A DNA stretch of 64,000 bases from Mycobacterium pinniadriaticum (lineage in GTDB: Bacteria; Actinomycetota; Actinomycetes; Mycobacteriales; Mycobacteriaceae), in the NCBI RefSeq assembly GCF_026242045.1, contig NZ_JAPJDO010000016.1:1-64000 (forward strand). The letters run 5' to 3'. A program made the position numbers and the translations under genes. Position 1 is the stretch's first letter. Each line of letters opens with the position of its first letter. Positions 43,787 through 51,935 of this stretch are shown here, one piece after another. The notes beneath the pieces are model-generated. The model was not told where the DNA came from and searched no databases. It was given only the letters and a program-made list of their open reading frames with translations.

Positions 43787-44722
43787 GTGGCACCCACGCT
43801 ATGGGCGATCAGTGACCTGCACACGGGTCACACCGGCAACAAGCCGGTCACCGAATCGCTGTACCCCTCGACCCCGGACGACTGGCTGATCGTCGCCGGT
43901 GATGTCGCGGAGCGCACCGATGACATCCGGTGGTCGCTGGACCTGCTGCGCCGGCGCTTCGCGAAGGTGATCTGGGTGCCGGGCAACCACGAGCTGTGGA
44001 CCACCGGCAAGGATCCGGTCCAGGTGTTCGGCCGTGCCCGCTACGACTATCTGGTCAACATGTGCGACGAGATGGGCATCATCACCCCGGAGCATCCGTT
44101 TCCGGTGTGGACCGAGCAGGGCGGCCCGGCGACGATCGTGCCGATGTTCCTGCTCTACGACTACACCTTCCTGCCCGCGGGAGCTACCACCAAGGCCGAG
44201 GGTCTGGCGATCGCCAAGGATCGCAACGTCGTCGCCACCGACGAGTTCCTGCTGTCCAGCGAACCGTACGCCACCCGCGACGCATGGTGCCGAGATCGGC
44301 TGTCGCACACCAGGGCTCGCCTCGAAGAACTCGACTGGATGACGCCGACGGTGCTGGTGAACCACTTCCCGCTGCGCCGCGAACCCTGCGATGTGCTGTT
44401 CTTCCCGGAGTTCTCGCTGTGGTGCGGGACGTCTGCGACCGCCGACTGGCACACCCGCTACAACGCGGTCTGCTCGGTCTACGGGCATCTGCATATCCCG
44501 CGGACCACCTGGTATGACGGTGTGCGCTTCGAGGAGGTGTCCGTCGGCTATCCGCGAGAGTGGCGCCGCCGCAAGCCCTATCGTTGGTTGCGTCAGATAC
44601 TGCCGGATCCGCAGTACGCGCCGGGCTATCTCAACGACTTCGGCGGTCATTTCGTCATCACGCAGGAGATGAAGGAGCAGTCGGAGAAACTGCGTGAGCG
44701 GCTGCGCAGCCGACGCGGATGA
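43787..44722 (+). CDS. pptH: Metallophosphoesterase, phosphopantetheinyl hydrolase PptH
   Basis: A 311-residue calcineurin-like phosphoesterase matching Rv2795c, shown in M. tuberculosis to remove phosphopantetheine from carrier proteins and so oppose PptT. Metal-binding motifs run in the family order: ISDLHTGHT (~7-15), VAGDVAERTDD, GNHELWT, VNHFPLR and YGHLHIPRT. GTG at 43787 is chosen from the leaderless promoter and the immediate MAPTLWAISDLH start. It shares ATGA with pptT, so opposing enzymes are made from one transcript. Confidence 0.9.
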   Translation: MAPTLWAISDLHTGHTGNKPVTESLYPSTPDDWLIVAGDVAERTDDIRWSLDLLRRRFAKVIWVPGNHELWTTGKDPVQVFGRARYDYLVNMCDEMGIITPEHPFPVWTEQGGPATIVPMFLLYDYTFLPAGATTKAEGLAIAKDRNVVATDEFLLSSEPYATRDAWCRDRLSHTRARLEELDWMTPTVLVNHFPLRREPCDVLFFPEFSLWCGTSATADWHTRYNAVCSVYGHLHIPRTTWYDGVRFEEVSVGYPREWRRRKPYRWLRQILPDPQYAPGYLNDFGGHFVITQEMKEQSEKLRERLRSRRG

Positions 44723-45387
44723 GTGAACTCATGCGGGCGGTCCTGCCCGATGTCAGCGACTTGGTCTATGCCGAGGCCTACGAGGATCCCCCCGGCCTGA
44801 CCCCGCTGCCCGAGGAAGAGCCGCTGATCGCGAAATCGGTGGACAAGCGGCGCAACGAGTTCATCACCGTCCGGCACTGCGCACGGCTGGCGCTGCAGCA
44901 ATTGGGCGTGCCGCCGGTGCCGATCCTCAAGGGAGACAAGGGCGAACCCTGCTGGCCTGACGGGGTGGTGGGCAGCCTCACCCATACCCAGGGCTACCGC
45001 GGCGCGGTGGTCGGGCGCACGGCGAGTGTCCGTTCGGTAGGCATCGACGCCGAGCCGCACGGCGTGTTGCCCGACGGGGTCCTGGGCGCGATCAGCCTGC
45101 CCGCCGAGCGCTACGAGATCGGTGCGCTTCCGGGTGGGCTGCACTGGGACCGAATTCTGTTCTGCGCCAAAGAGGCCACCTACAAGGCATGGTTCCCGCT
45201 GACCCAGCGGTGGCTGGGTTTCGAGGACGCGCACATCACCTTCGATGTCGACGCATCCGGGCTGACCGGAACCTTCGTCTCGCGGATCCTGATCGACCCG
45301 GCCGCCCGTTTCGGCCCGCCGTTGACCGAGCTGGCCGGCCGGTGGTCGGTCGGTGGTGGGCTGGCGTTGACGGCGATCGTGTTGTGA
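44719..45387 (+). CDS. pptT: 4'-phosphopantetheinyl transferase PptT
   Basis: Moves the phosphopantetheine arm of CoA onto acyl- and peptidyl-carrier proteins of mycolate, lipid and siderophore synthesis; essential in M. tuberculosis. 222 residues with SVGIDAEPHG (Mg ligands, ~107-116) and FCAKEATYKAWFPL (~151-164), plus GSLTHTQGY. Length and sequence follow Rv2794c. Overlaps pptH upstream and truB downstream by four bases each. Confidence 0.95.
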   Translation: MSELMRAVLPDVSDLVYAEAYEDPPGLTPLPEEEPLIAKSVDKRRNEFITVRHCARLALQQLGVPPVPILKGDKGEPCWPDGVVGSLTHTQGYRGAVVGRTASVRSVGIDAEPHGVLPDGVLGAISLPAERYEIGALPGGLHWDRILFCAKEATYKAWFPLTQRWLGFEDAHITFDVDASGLTGTFVSRILIDPAARFGPPLTELAGRWSVGGGLALTAIVL

Positions 45388-46268
45388 GCCCGGCACCTGG
45401 AATTGTCGTGGTGGACAAACCCGCCGGTATGACGAGCCATGACGTGGTCGGTCGCTGCCGGCGGATCTTCGGCACCCGCAAGGTCGGCCACGCCGGCACG
45501 CTGGACCCGATGGCCACCGGCGTGCTGGTCATCGGTATCGAGCGCGCCACCAAGATTCTCGGACTGCTGACGGCCACGAACAAGTCGTACACGGCGACCA
45601 TTCGGCTGGGCCGATCCACGACCACCGATGACGCCGAAGGCGAAGTGCTGCGGGAAATTTCCGCCGCACACATCACCGATGAGCAGATCCAAGCCGGGAT
45701 CGCGAACCTGCGCGGCGAGATCGCGCAGCGGCCGTCGGCGGTCAGCGCCGTCAAGATCGGCGGCAAGCGGGCCTACCAGTTGGTGCGGGAAGGTCAGGAC
45801 GTCCAGCTGGCCGAACGCAGGGTGCGGATCGACCGGTTCGACCTGCACGCTATCCGGCGCGACGGCCCCTTCGTCGATGTCGATGTCGAGGTCGATTGTT
45901 CGTCGGGAACCTACATCCGGGCGTTGGCCCGCGACCTCGGTGACGGGCTCGGCGTCGGGGGACACCTGACCGCATTGCGCCGCACCCGGGTCGGCGGCTA
46001 CGGGCTCGATCACGCCCGTTCGCTGGATGAACTCGCCGAGCATCCGCGGCTGAGCTACTCCCTCGACGAGGCGTGCCTGTTGGCCTTTCCCCGTCGCGAC
46101 ATCACCGAGGCCCAAGCCGACGACGCCAGCCATGGCCGGCCGCTGGCCGCGGCGGGGATCGACGGTGTGTATGCCGCAACAGATCCCGACGGACATGTCA
46201 TCGCGTTGCTGGAGGACAAGAGCGGCCGGACGAAATCCGTGGTGGTCATCCGCCCGGCGACGCTCTAG
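45384..46268 (+). CDS. truB: tRNA pseudouridine-55 synthase
   Basis: Makes pseudouridine 55 in the T-loop of tRNAs. 294 residues: VVDKPAGMTSHDVV, HAGTLDPMATGVL with the catalytic Asp (~residue 43), TNKSYTATIRLG, SAVKIGGKRAYQL and CSSGTYIRALARDLG. GTG at 45384 overlaps the pptT stop. The actinobacterial C-terminal extension is present. A strong hairpin follows the stop by seven bases. Confidence 0.96.
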   Translation: MSPAPGIVVVDKPAGMTSHDVVGRCRRIFGTRKVGHAGTLDPMATGVLVIGIERATKILGLLTATNKSYTATIRLGRSTTTDDAEGEVLREISAAHITDEQIQAGIANLRGEIAQRPSAVSAVKIGGKRAYQLVREGQDVQLAERRVRIDRFDLHAIRRDGPFVDVDVEVDCSSGTYIRALARDLGDGLGVGGHLTALRRTRVGGYGLDHARSLDELAEHPRLSYSLDEACLLAFPRRDITEAQADDASHGRPLAAAGIDGVYAATDPDGHVIALLEDKSGRTKSVVVIRPATL

Positions 46269-46274
46269 TCCTCC

Positions 46275-46336
46275 CGCGAGCAGACGCAAACGTCCTCGAC
46301 ACGCCGAGGATTCGGGGGTGTTGACGTCTGCTCGCG
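46275..46336. terminator. Nested inverted-repeat terminator between truB and mntR
   Basis: Outer arms 46275-46286 and 46325-46336 are perfect 12-base complements; an inner stem pairs 46293-46298 (TCCTCG) with 46305-46310 (CGAGGA). It lies between two convergent genes and probably ends both transcripts. No T tract. Confidence 0.75.
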
Positions 46337-46348
46337 CAGTGGAAACCG

Positions 46349-47053
46349 TCAGCCGACGACCCAGATGGCCTGGGCTGCGGGGCTGCCGAGGTCGATGGTG
46401 TTCGCCGCACCATCCGATGACTCCACCGACACCGAGATCACCCCGGCGAAGTCGCGCCGCGCCAGCACTTGAAGGCGGGAGTCCAGGCTGATGCCGACGG
46501 TGTCGAAGTAGCGCAGCATCTCCGGGTCGGCATCGGAAATCCTTGCCACCGTGCCGAATTCGCCGTCGACGCAGGCCGACAGCTGACGGGCCGGCGGGGT
46601 GGGGACGAGGCCGTCGGCCGACGGGATGGGGTCGCCGTGCGGATCCCGGGTCGGGTAGCCCAGCTTGGCGTCGATGCGGTCGAGCATCATGTCGCTGACG
46701 GCGTGTTCGAGGATCTCGGCTTCGTCGTGCACTTCGTCCCAGCCGTAGCCGAGTTCGCGCATCAGAAACGTCTCCAGCAGGCGGTGCCGGCGGACCACTG
46801 CGAGAGCGGCACGGCGGCCTCGTTCGGTCAGCGTCACCGCACCGTACTTCTCGTGGTCCACCAGGCCCTGGTCGGCGAGCCTGCGGATCGACTCCGACGC
46901 GGTGCTGGCCGACACCCCGATGCGCTCGGCCAGCAGTTTGGTACTCACCTTGTGGTGCGACCACTCCTGGGCGGTCCAGATGGTTTTGAGGTAGTCCTGG
47001 GCGACCGTCGTCAGGTCGCGCACCCCGGGGTTGGGGCTGCCGTCAGGACTCAT
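46349..47053 (-). CDS. mntR: DtxR-family manganese-dependent repressor MntR (SirR)
   Basis: 234 residues. Winged helix VSTKLLAERIGVSASTASESIRRLADQGLV (residues ~35-64), then the metal-binding/dimerisation domain with ETFLMRELGYGWDEVHDEAEILEHAVSD, which contains the His/Glu/Asp ligands, and a C-terminal SH3-like/FeoA domain. It corresponds to Rv2788, reported as a Mn-responsive repressor. ATG at 47053 is favoured over TTG/ATG options upstream because a TAAACT -10 stands seven bases before it. It diverges from ribF over 80 bases, so its own operator could also affect ribF. Confidence 0.88.
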   Translation of the reverse strand: MSPDGSPNPGVRDLTTVAQDYLKTIWTAQEWSHHKVSTKLLAERIGVSASTASESIRRLADQGLVDHEKYGAVTLTERGRRAALAVVRRHRLLETFLMRELGYGWDEVHDEAEILEHAVSDMMLDRIDAKLGYPTRDPHGDPIPSADGLVPTPPARQLSACVDGEFGTVARISDADPEMLRYFDTVGISLDSRLQVLARRDFAGVISVSVESSDGAANTIDLGSPAAQAIWVVG

Positions 47054-47060
47054 ATCCAAA

Positions 47061-47066
47061 AGTTTA
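47061..47066 (-). promoter_or_regulatory. Leaderless -10 element of mntR
   Basis: Minus-strand TAAACT, seven bases before the ATG at 47053. Supports the shorter start of mntR. Pattern-based. Confidence 0.45.
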
Positions 47067-47120
47067 GGCAATCATCACCTGATCTGGGGATCTAGCGTGT
47101 CCGGCTGTGGCAGCGCGCCG

Positions 47121-47126
47121 TAGGCT
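47121..47126 (+). promoter_or_regulatory. Leaderless -10 element of ribF
   Basis: TAGGCT, seven bases before GTG 47134. It decides between GTG 47107 and GTG 47134, as the former would lie upstream of the transcript. Pattern-based inference. Confidence 0.55.
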
Positions 47127-47133
47127 TGCCGAC

Positions 47134-48111
47134 GTGGAGCGGTGGCGCGGACAGGACGAGATCCCCTCGGACTGGGGCCGATGTGTGGTGACCATCGGGG
47201 TGTTCGACGGCGTACATCGTGGGCACGCCGAGTTGATCGCCCGCGCGGTCAAGGCGGGCCGGTCGCGGGGTGTGCCGACCGTGCTGATGACCTTCGACCC
47301 CCATCCGATGGAGGTGGTGTTCCCGGGCAGTCACCCGGCACAGCTGACTACCTTGACCCGGCGCGCCGAACTCGCCGAGGAACTGGGCATCGACGTCTTC
47401 CTGGTGGTGCCGTTCACCACCGATTTCATGAAGCTCACCGCGGATCGCTACATCCACGAACTGCTGGTGGAGCGGCTGCACGTCGTCGAGGTGATCGTCG
47501 GTGAGAACTTCACCTTCGGCAAGAAGGCGGCCGGCAACGTCGGCACCCTGCGCAAGGCCGGTGATCGGTTCGGCTTCGCCGTGGAGAGCATGTCGCTGGT
47601 CGCCGAACACCACCACAGTGAGACCGTGACCTTCTCGTCGACCTACATCCGCTCCTGCGTCGACGCCGGTGACGTGGTGGCCGCCGCAGAGGCGTTGGGC
47701 CGCCCGCACCGTGTCGAAGGTGTCGTGGTGCGCGGCGACGGACGTGGCCGCGTGCTGGGGTTCCCGACGGCCAACGTCGCGCCGCCGATGTATTCGGCGA
47801 TCCCGGCCGATGGCGTCTACGCCGCGTGGTTCACCGTCCTGGGTCATGGGCCGGTCACCGGCTCGGTCATCCCGGGGGAGCGGTATCAGGCCGCGGTCTC
47901 GGTGGGCACCAACCCCACCTTCTCCGGTCGTACCCGCACGGTGGAGGCGTTCGTCCTGGACACCGCCGCCGATCTCTATGGCCAGCACGTCGCGGTGGAT
48001 TTCGTCGCCCGGCTGCGCGGTCAGCTCAAATTCGACTCGGTGCACGACCTGGTCGAGGCGATGGGCAAGGACACCGAGAAGGCCCGCACGATCCTGTCGG
48101 CGCAGGACTGA
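47134..48111 (+). CDS. ribF: Bifunctional riboflavin kinase / FAD synthetase
   Basis: Turns riboflavin into FMN and then FAD. 325 residues: N-terminal adenylyltransferase domain with TIGVFDGVHRGHAELI (~20-35), FDPHPMEVVFP and SSTYIRSCVDAGD; C-terminal riboflavin kinase domain from ~180 with GRGRVLGFPTANV and VSVGTNPTFSGRTRTVEAFVLD (positions ~205-285). The start MERWRGQDEIP matches Rv2786c. The gene ends seven bases before the stop of the minus-strand SRPBCC gene. Confidence 0.95.
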   Translation: MERWRGQDEIPSDWGRCVVTIGVFDGVHRGHAELIARAVKAGRSRGVPTVLMTFDPHPMEVVFPGSHPAQLTTLTRRAELAEELGIDVFLVVPFTTDFMKLTADRYIHELLVERLHVVEVIVGENFTFGKKAAGNVGTLRKAGDRFGFAVESMSLVAEHHHSETVTFSSTYIRSCVDAGDVVAAAEALGRPHRVEGVVVRGDGRGRVLGFPTANVAPPMYSAIPADGVYAAWFTVLGHGPVTGSVIPGERYQAAVSVGTNPTFSGRTRTVEAFVLDTAADLYGQHVAVDFVARLRGQLKFDSVHDLVEAMGKDTEKARTILSAQD

Positions 48112-48118
48112 CCGGGCC

Positions 48119-48604
48119 TCAGGACGCGATAAGGCCGTCGATCTGGTTGATCGCCGACGTGGAGCCCTCGACGACACCCATGTCCAAGACCTGCTGCAGG
48201 CCTTCGGCGGTCGCGAACGTGCTCACGTAGACCGCTCGCGTGCCGCCCTCGTGTTCGGTGAAGGTGAAGGTGTTCTCCGAGACCGGCAGGTCGGGATTCG
48301 GATTCATGTCCGTGTCGGCGAAGCCGTCGCGAAAGGAAAAGCTCGTCGGTTCGTCGACGGCGGTGATGTCCCAGTACCCGGCATATTTCTCGCCGTCCGG
48401 TCCGGTCATGAAGTACGTGGTGCGGGTTCCCGGCGTCAGGCTGTGGTCGACGACGGTGGCCGGATGCGACGGTGGACCCCATACCTTCTCCAGCTGGCGC
48501 GGGTCGGCGTAGATCTGCCAGATTCGCCGCACCGGCGCGGCGAAATCGGCGGTGATGGTCAAGGTCAGGTTCTCCAGATCGTGCTTGACGTCGGTCACTG
48601 GCAT
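48119..48604 (-). CDS. SRPBCC/AHSA1-type START-like protein
   Basis: 161 residues of the helix-grip (Bet v1-like) fold: ADFAAPVRRIWQIYADPRQLEKVWGPP, FSFRDGF and a final long helix SAINQIDGLIAS. These small ligand-binding proteins commonly pair with ArsR regulators in actinobacteria, and here the start overlaps the end of the ArsR gene by ten bases. Ligand unknown. Confidence 0.85.
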   Translation of the reverse strand: MPVTDVKHDLENLTLTITADFAAPVRRIWQIYADPRQLEKVWGPPSHPATVVDHSLTPGTRTTYFMTGPDGEKYAGYWDITAVDEPTSFSFRDGFADTDMNPNPDLPVSENTFTFTEHEGGTRAVYVSTFATAEGLQQVLDMGVVEGSTSAINQIDGLIAS

Positions 48605-48945
48605 GGGTCGTTCTCCTTCTCGTCAGATGCGATGAGTTCGTCGATGCGAGCGACGCGGCCGCGCCAAATCTGTTCCAGCTCGGTGAGCATGGCGGCCACC
48701 GACCGCACGGCCGCCACGTCGCCGCTGGCCAACTGTTCGCGACCGCTGCGCCGCTTGGTGATCAGGCCGGCCTTCTCCAATACGACGACGTGCTTCTGCA
48801 CGGCGGCAAAGCTCATGTCGTACTTGTCCGCCAGGGCGGATACCGAGTGCTCACCGGCCAGTGCCCGGCGCACGATGTCTCGCCGGGTGCGGTCGGCGAG
48901 GGCGTGGAACAGGGCGTCCGCCCGGTCCTCCTCAGCTACGGTCAC
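48595..48945 (-). CDS. ArsR-family transcriptional regulator
   Basis: About 116 residues, winged helix-turn-helix: ADRTRRDIVRRALAGEHSVSALADKYDMSFAAVQKHVVVLEKAGLITKRRSGR. No metal-binding Cys pair is seen, so it belongs to the non-metal ArsR group found with SRPBCC proteins. A TTG at 48960 lies inside the upstream palindrome; GTG at 48945 is preferred because TATGTT stands six bases before it as a -10. Almost certainly represses its own two-gene operon through that palindrome (inference). Confidence 0.85.
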   Translation of the reverse strand: MTVAEEDRADALFHALADRTRRDIVRRALAGEHSVSALADKYDMSFAAVQKHVVVLEKAGLITKRRSGREQLASGDVAAVRSVAAMLTELEQIWRGRVARIDELIASDEKENDPCQ

Positions 48946-48950
48946 CAGGA

Positions 48951-48978
48951 CAACATACAACCATTTGGTTGTATGTTG
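48951..48978 (-). promoter_or_regulatory. Palindromic operator and promoter of the ArsR-SRPBCC operon
   Basis: Arms CAACATACAACC (48951-48962) and GGTTGTATGTTG (48967-48978) are perfect 12-base complements around a four-base centre. On the minus strand a consensus -35 TTGACA (48982-48977) overlaps one edge, and -10 candidates TATGTT (48957-48952) or TTGTAT (48960-48955) overlap the other. The palindrome thus fills the promoter core, ideal for autorepression. Confidence 0.8.
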
Positions 48979-49025
48979 TCAAGAGTCTGACCTGGTGCGA
49001 TTTCGGCTCCCGGCGCACCCGCTGC

Positions 49026-49031
49026 TAGACT
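49026..49031 (+). promoter_or_regulatory. Candidate -10 element of rpsO
   Basis: TAGACT at 49026-49031 is the best mycobacterial -10 in the rpsO upstream region and would give an ~75-base leader with a GGAG ribosome site before the GTG at 49116. Pattern only. Confidence 0.4.
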
Positions 49032-49115
49032 CGCCCACAGATACGGCGTGTGCTGCAGTCCGCGGCGGCCACTGCTCTGATACCTACGCGGCACCGATTT
49101 GATGGAGATGTTTTC

Positions 49116-49385
49116 GTGGCGCTGACTGCCGAGCAGAAGAAGGAAATCCTGGGCCAGTACGGTCTGCACGAGACCGACACCGGTTCGCCGGAGGCGCAGG
49201 TGGCGCTGCTGACCAAGCGCATCACCGACCTCACCGAGCACCTCAAGCAGCACAAGCACGATCACCACTCGCGGCGCGGGCTGCTGTTGCTGGTCGGCCG
49301 CCGCCGGCGGCTGCTCAAGTACGTCGCCGAGCTCGATATCGCGCGCTACCGCTCGCTGATCGAGCGGCTGGGTCTGCGCCGCTGA
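49116..49385 (+). CDS. rpsO: 30S ribosomal protein S15
   Basis: 89 residues, primary 16S rRNA-binding protein of the platform. [30 protein letters not shown] and [25 protein letters not shown]-like C-terminus are the standard S15 blocks. GTG at 49116 is preceded by a GGAG site; a longer frame upstream is non-conserved. Followed by a hairpin and pnp, the usual rpsO-pnp order. Confidence 0.97.
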   Translation: [89 protein letters not shown]

Positions 49386-49420
49386 GCGGTGTAACACGCC
49401 GTGTAACATAGGCGCCGTTG

Positions 49421-49439
49421 CGAGCCGTTTTCCGGCTCG
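49421..49439 (+). terminator. Hairpin after rpsO
   Basis: CGAGCCG (49421-49427) and CGGCTCG (49433-49439) form a perfect seven-base stem with loop TTTTC, 36 bases after the rpsO stop. Likely terminator or 3'-end stabiliser of rpsO mRNA. The rest of 49386-49682 is non-coding; it contains the direct repeat GTGTAAC near 49389 and 49401 and a GTAGC/GCTAC stem (49606-49610, 49618-49622) in the probable pnp leader. Confidence 0.6.
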
Positions 49440-49682
49440 AACAATCGGGTGCGGTTCATGCATATCCGCGTGTCCCGTTCCCGCGTGTCATAGCGAAGCT
49501 TCCCTGAGCGGGCGGTCTTCGGTAGTGGCTGCCGGGTCCCAATCAACACAGGGGGCGCCCGGCCGCTTCGATCGACGGCCGTAGCCGCATCCAGGCCCAA
49601 GCCTCGTAGCGCTCAGGGCTACCTGGGCTCGCTTGTGACGACGCGAAACAGCTGAACAGTGAGAAAGGCTGAACGGACATCC

Positions 49683-51935
49683 ATGTCTGTAGCTGAAATC
49701 GACGAAGGCGTGTTCGAATCGACCGCCGTCATTGACAACGGGAGCTTCGGCACCCGCACCATCCGTTTCGAGACCGGCCGGCTGGCCCAGCAGGCCGCCG
49801 GCGCCGTCGTCGCCTACCTCGACGACGAGACCATGCTCCTGTCGGCGACCACCGCCAGCAAGAGCCCCAAGGAGCACTTCGACTTCTTCCCGCTGACCAT
49901 CGACGTCGAGGAGCGGATGTACGCCGCCGGGCGCATTCCCGGCTCGTTCTTCCGCCGCGAGGGCCGGCCGTCCACCGACGCGATCCTGACCTGCCGGCTC
50001 ATCGACCGCCCGCTGCGTCCCTCGTTCGTGTCCGGCCTGCGCAACGAGATCCAGGTTGTCGTGACGATCCTGAGCCTGGACCCCAAGGATCTCTACGACG
50101 TGCTGGCGATCAACGCCGCCTCGGCATCCACCCAGATCTCCGGTCTGCCGTTCTCCGGCCCGGTCGGCGGCGTGCGCGTCGCCCTGATCGATAACCAGTG
50201 GGTCGCCTTCCCGACCGTCGAGCAGCTCGAGGGTGCGGTGTTCGACATGGTCGTCGCCGGGCGGGTGGTCGAGGGCGGTGACGTCGCGATCATGATGGTC
50301 GAGGCCGAGGCCACCGAGAACGTCATCGAGCTGATCGCCGGTGGTGCCGGAGCGCCGACCGAGGCCGTGGTCGCCGAGGGTCTCGAGGCCGCCAAGCCGT
50401 TCATCGCCGCGCTGTGCACCGCGCAGAGCGAGCTGGCCGGCCGCGCCGCCAAGGAGACCGCCGACTACCCGGTGTTCCCCGATTACGCCGCAGACGCTTA
50501 CGAGGCGGTCGCCCACGTGGCCACCGAGCCGCTGGCGCAGGCGCTGACCATCGCCGGCAAGCACGAGCGCGATGACCGCACCAACGAGATCAAGGGTGAG
50601 GTGCTCGAGCGGCTGGGCGAGCAGTTCGCCGGCCGTGAGAAGGAGCTCGGCGCGGCCTACCGTTCGTTGACCAAGAAGCTTGTGCGTCAACGGATTCTGA
50701 CCGACCACTTCCGCATCGACGGCCGCGGTGTCACCGACATCCGGGCCCTGTCGGCCGAGGTCGCGGTGATCCCGCGGGCGCACGGCAGCGCGCTGTTCGA
50801 GCGCGGCGAGACCCAGATCATGGGTGTCACCACGTTGGACATGGTCAAGATGGCCCAGCAGATCGACTCGCTGGGACCCGAGACCTCCAAGCGCTACATG
50901 CACCACTACAACTTCCCGCCGTTCTCGACCGGTGAGACCGGCCGCGTCGGCTCGCCCAAGCGTCGCGAGATCGGCCACGGCGCCCTCGCCGAGCGCGCCC
51001 TGATGCCGGTGCTGCCGAGCGTCGAGGAGTTCCCGTACGCGATCCGTCAGGTGTCCGAAGCCTTGGGCTCCAACGGCTCCACGTCGATGGGCTCGGTGTG
51101 CGCGTCCACCCTGTCGCTGCTGAACGCCGGTGTGCCGCTGAAGGCTCCGGTCGCCGGTATCGCGATGGGCCTGGTCAGCGACCAGGTCGACGGCGAGACC
51201 CGCTACGTCACGCTGACCGACATCCTCGGCGCCGAAGATGCCTTCGGCGACATGGACTTCAAGTGCGCGGGCACCAAGGACTTCGTCACCGCTCTGCAGC
51301 TGGACACCAAGCTCGACGGCATCCCGTCGCAGGTGCTGGCCGGCGCGCTGTCGCAGGCAAAGGATGCGCGTCTGACCGTCCTGGAGGTCATGGCCGAGGC
51401 CATCGACGCTCCCGACGAGATGAGCCCGTACGCCCCCCGCGTCACCACCATCAAGGTGCCGGTGGACAAGATCGGCGAGGTCATCGGCCCCAAGGGCAAG
51501 GTCATCAACGCGATCACCGAGGAGACCGGCGCCCAGATCTCGATCGAGGACGACGGCACCGTGTTCGTCGGTGCCACCGACGGGCCGTCGGCCCAGGCGG
51601 CCATCGACCGGATCAACGCGATCGCCAACCCGCAGCTGCCCAAGGTCGGCGAGCGATTCCTCGGAACGGTGGTGAAAACCACTGACTTTGGAGCTTTCGT
51701 TTCCTTACTGCCCGGCCGTGACGGCTTGGTGCACATCTCCAAGCTGGGCAGGGGCAAGCGGATCGCCAAGGTCGAGGATGTCGTCAAGGTCGGTGACAAG
51801 CTCCGCGTGGAGATCGCCGACATCGACAACCGCGGCAAGATCTCGCTGATCCTGGTCTCTGAAGACTCAGCTGAGGGTTCGGAGGACGCTGCACCGGCTC
51901 CCGTTGATGCCGATGCCGCGACCGCCAGCAGCTAG
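49683..51935 (+). CDS. pnp: Polynucleotide phosphorylase / guanosine pentaphosphate synthase
   Basis: 3'-to-5' phosphorolytic RNase, also named gpsI in mycobacteria. 750 residues: two RNase PH cores (~15-220 and ~340-560) with FFPLTIDVEERMYAAG and RGETQIMGVTTLD, linked by a helical domain, then KH (KIGEVIGPKGKVINAITEETG region) and S1 (LGTVVKTTDFGAFVSLLPGRDGLVH region) domains and a short acidic/Ala tail. ATG 49683 matches the family start (MSVAEIDEGVF); GTG 49659 is possible but extra. Its end overlaps pepR. Confidence 0.97.
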   Translation: MSVAEIDEGVFESTAVIDNGSFGTRTIRFETGRLAQQAAGAVVAYLDDETMLLSATTASKSPKEHFDFFPLTIDVEERMYAAGRIPGSFFRREGRPSTDAILTCRLIDRPLRPSFVSGLRNEIQVVVTILSLDPKDLYDVLAINAASASTQISGLPFSGPVGGVRVALIDNQWVAFPTVEQLEGAVFDMVVAGRVVEGGDVAIMMVEAEATENVIELIAGGAGAPTEAVVAEGLEAAKPFIAALCTAQSELAGRAAKETADYPVFPDYAADAYEAVAHVATEPLAQALTIAGKHERDDRTNEIKGEVLERLGEQFAGREKELGAAYRSLTKKLVRQRILTDHFRIDGRGVTDIRALSAEVAVIPRAHGSALFERGETQIMGVTTLDMVKMAQQIDSLGPETSKRYMHHYNFPPFSTGETGRVGSPKRREIGHGALAERALMPVLPSVEEFPYAIRQVSEALGSNGSTSMGSVCASTLSLLNAGVPLKAPVAGIAMGLVSDQVDGETRYVTLTDILGAEDAFGDMDFKCAGTKDFVTALQLDTKLDGIPSQVLAGALSQAKDARLTVLEVMAEAIDAPDEMSPYAPRVTTIKVPVDKIGEVIGPKGKVINAITEETGAQISIEDDGTVFVGATDGPSAQAAIDRINAIANPQLPKVGERFLGTVVKTTDFGAFVSLLPGRDGLVHISKLGRGKRIAKVEDVVKVGDKLRVEIADIDNRGKISLILVSEDSAEGSEDAAPAPVDADAATASS

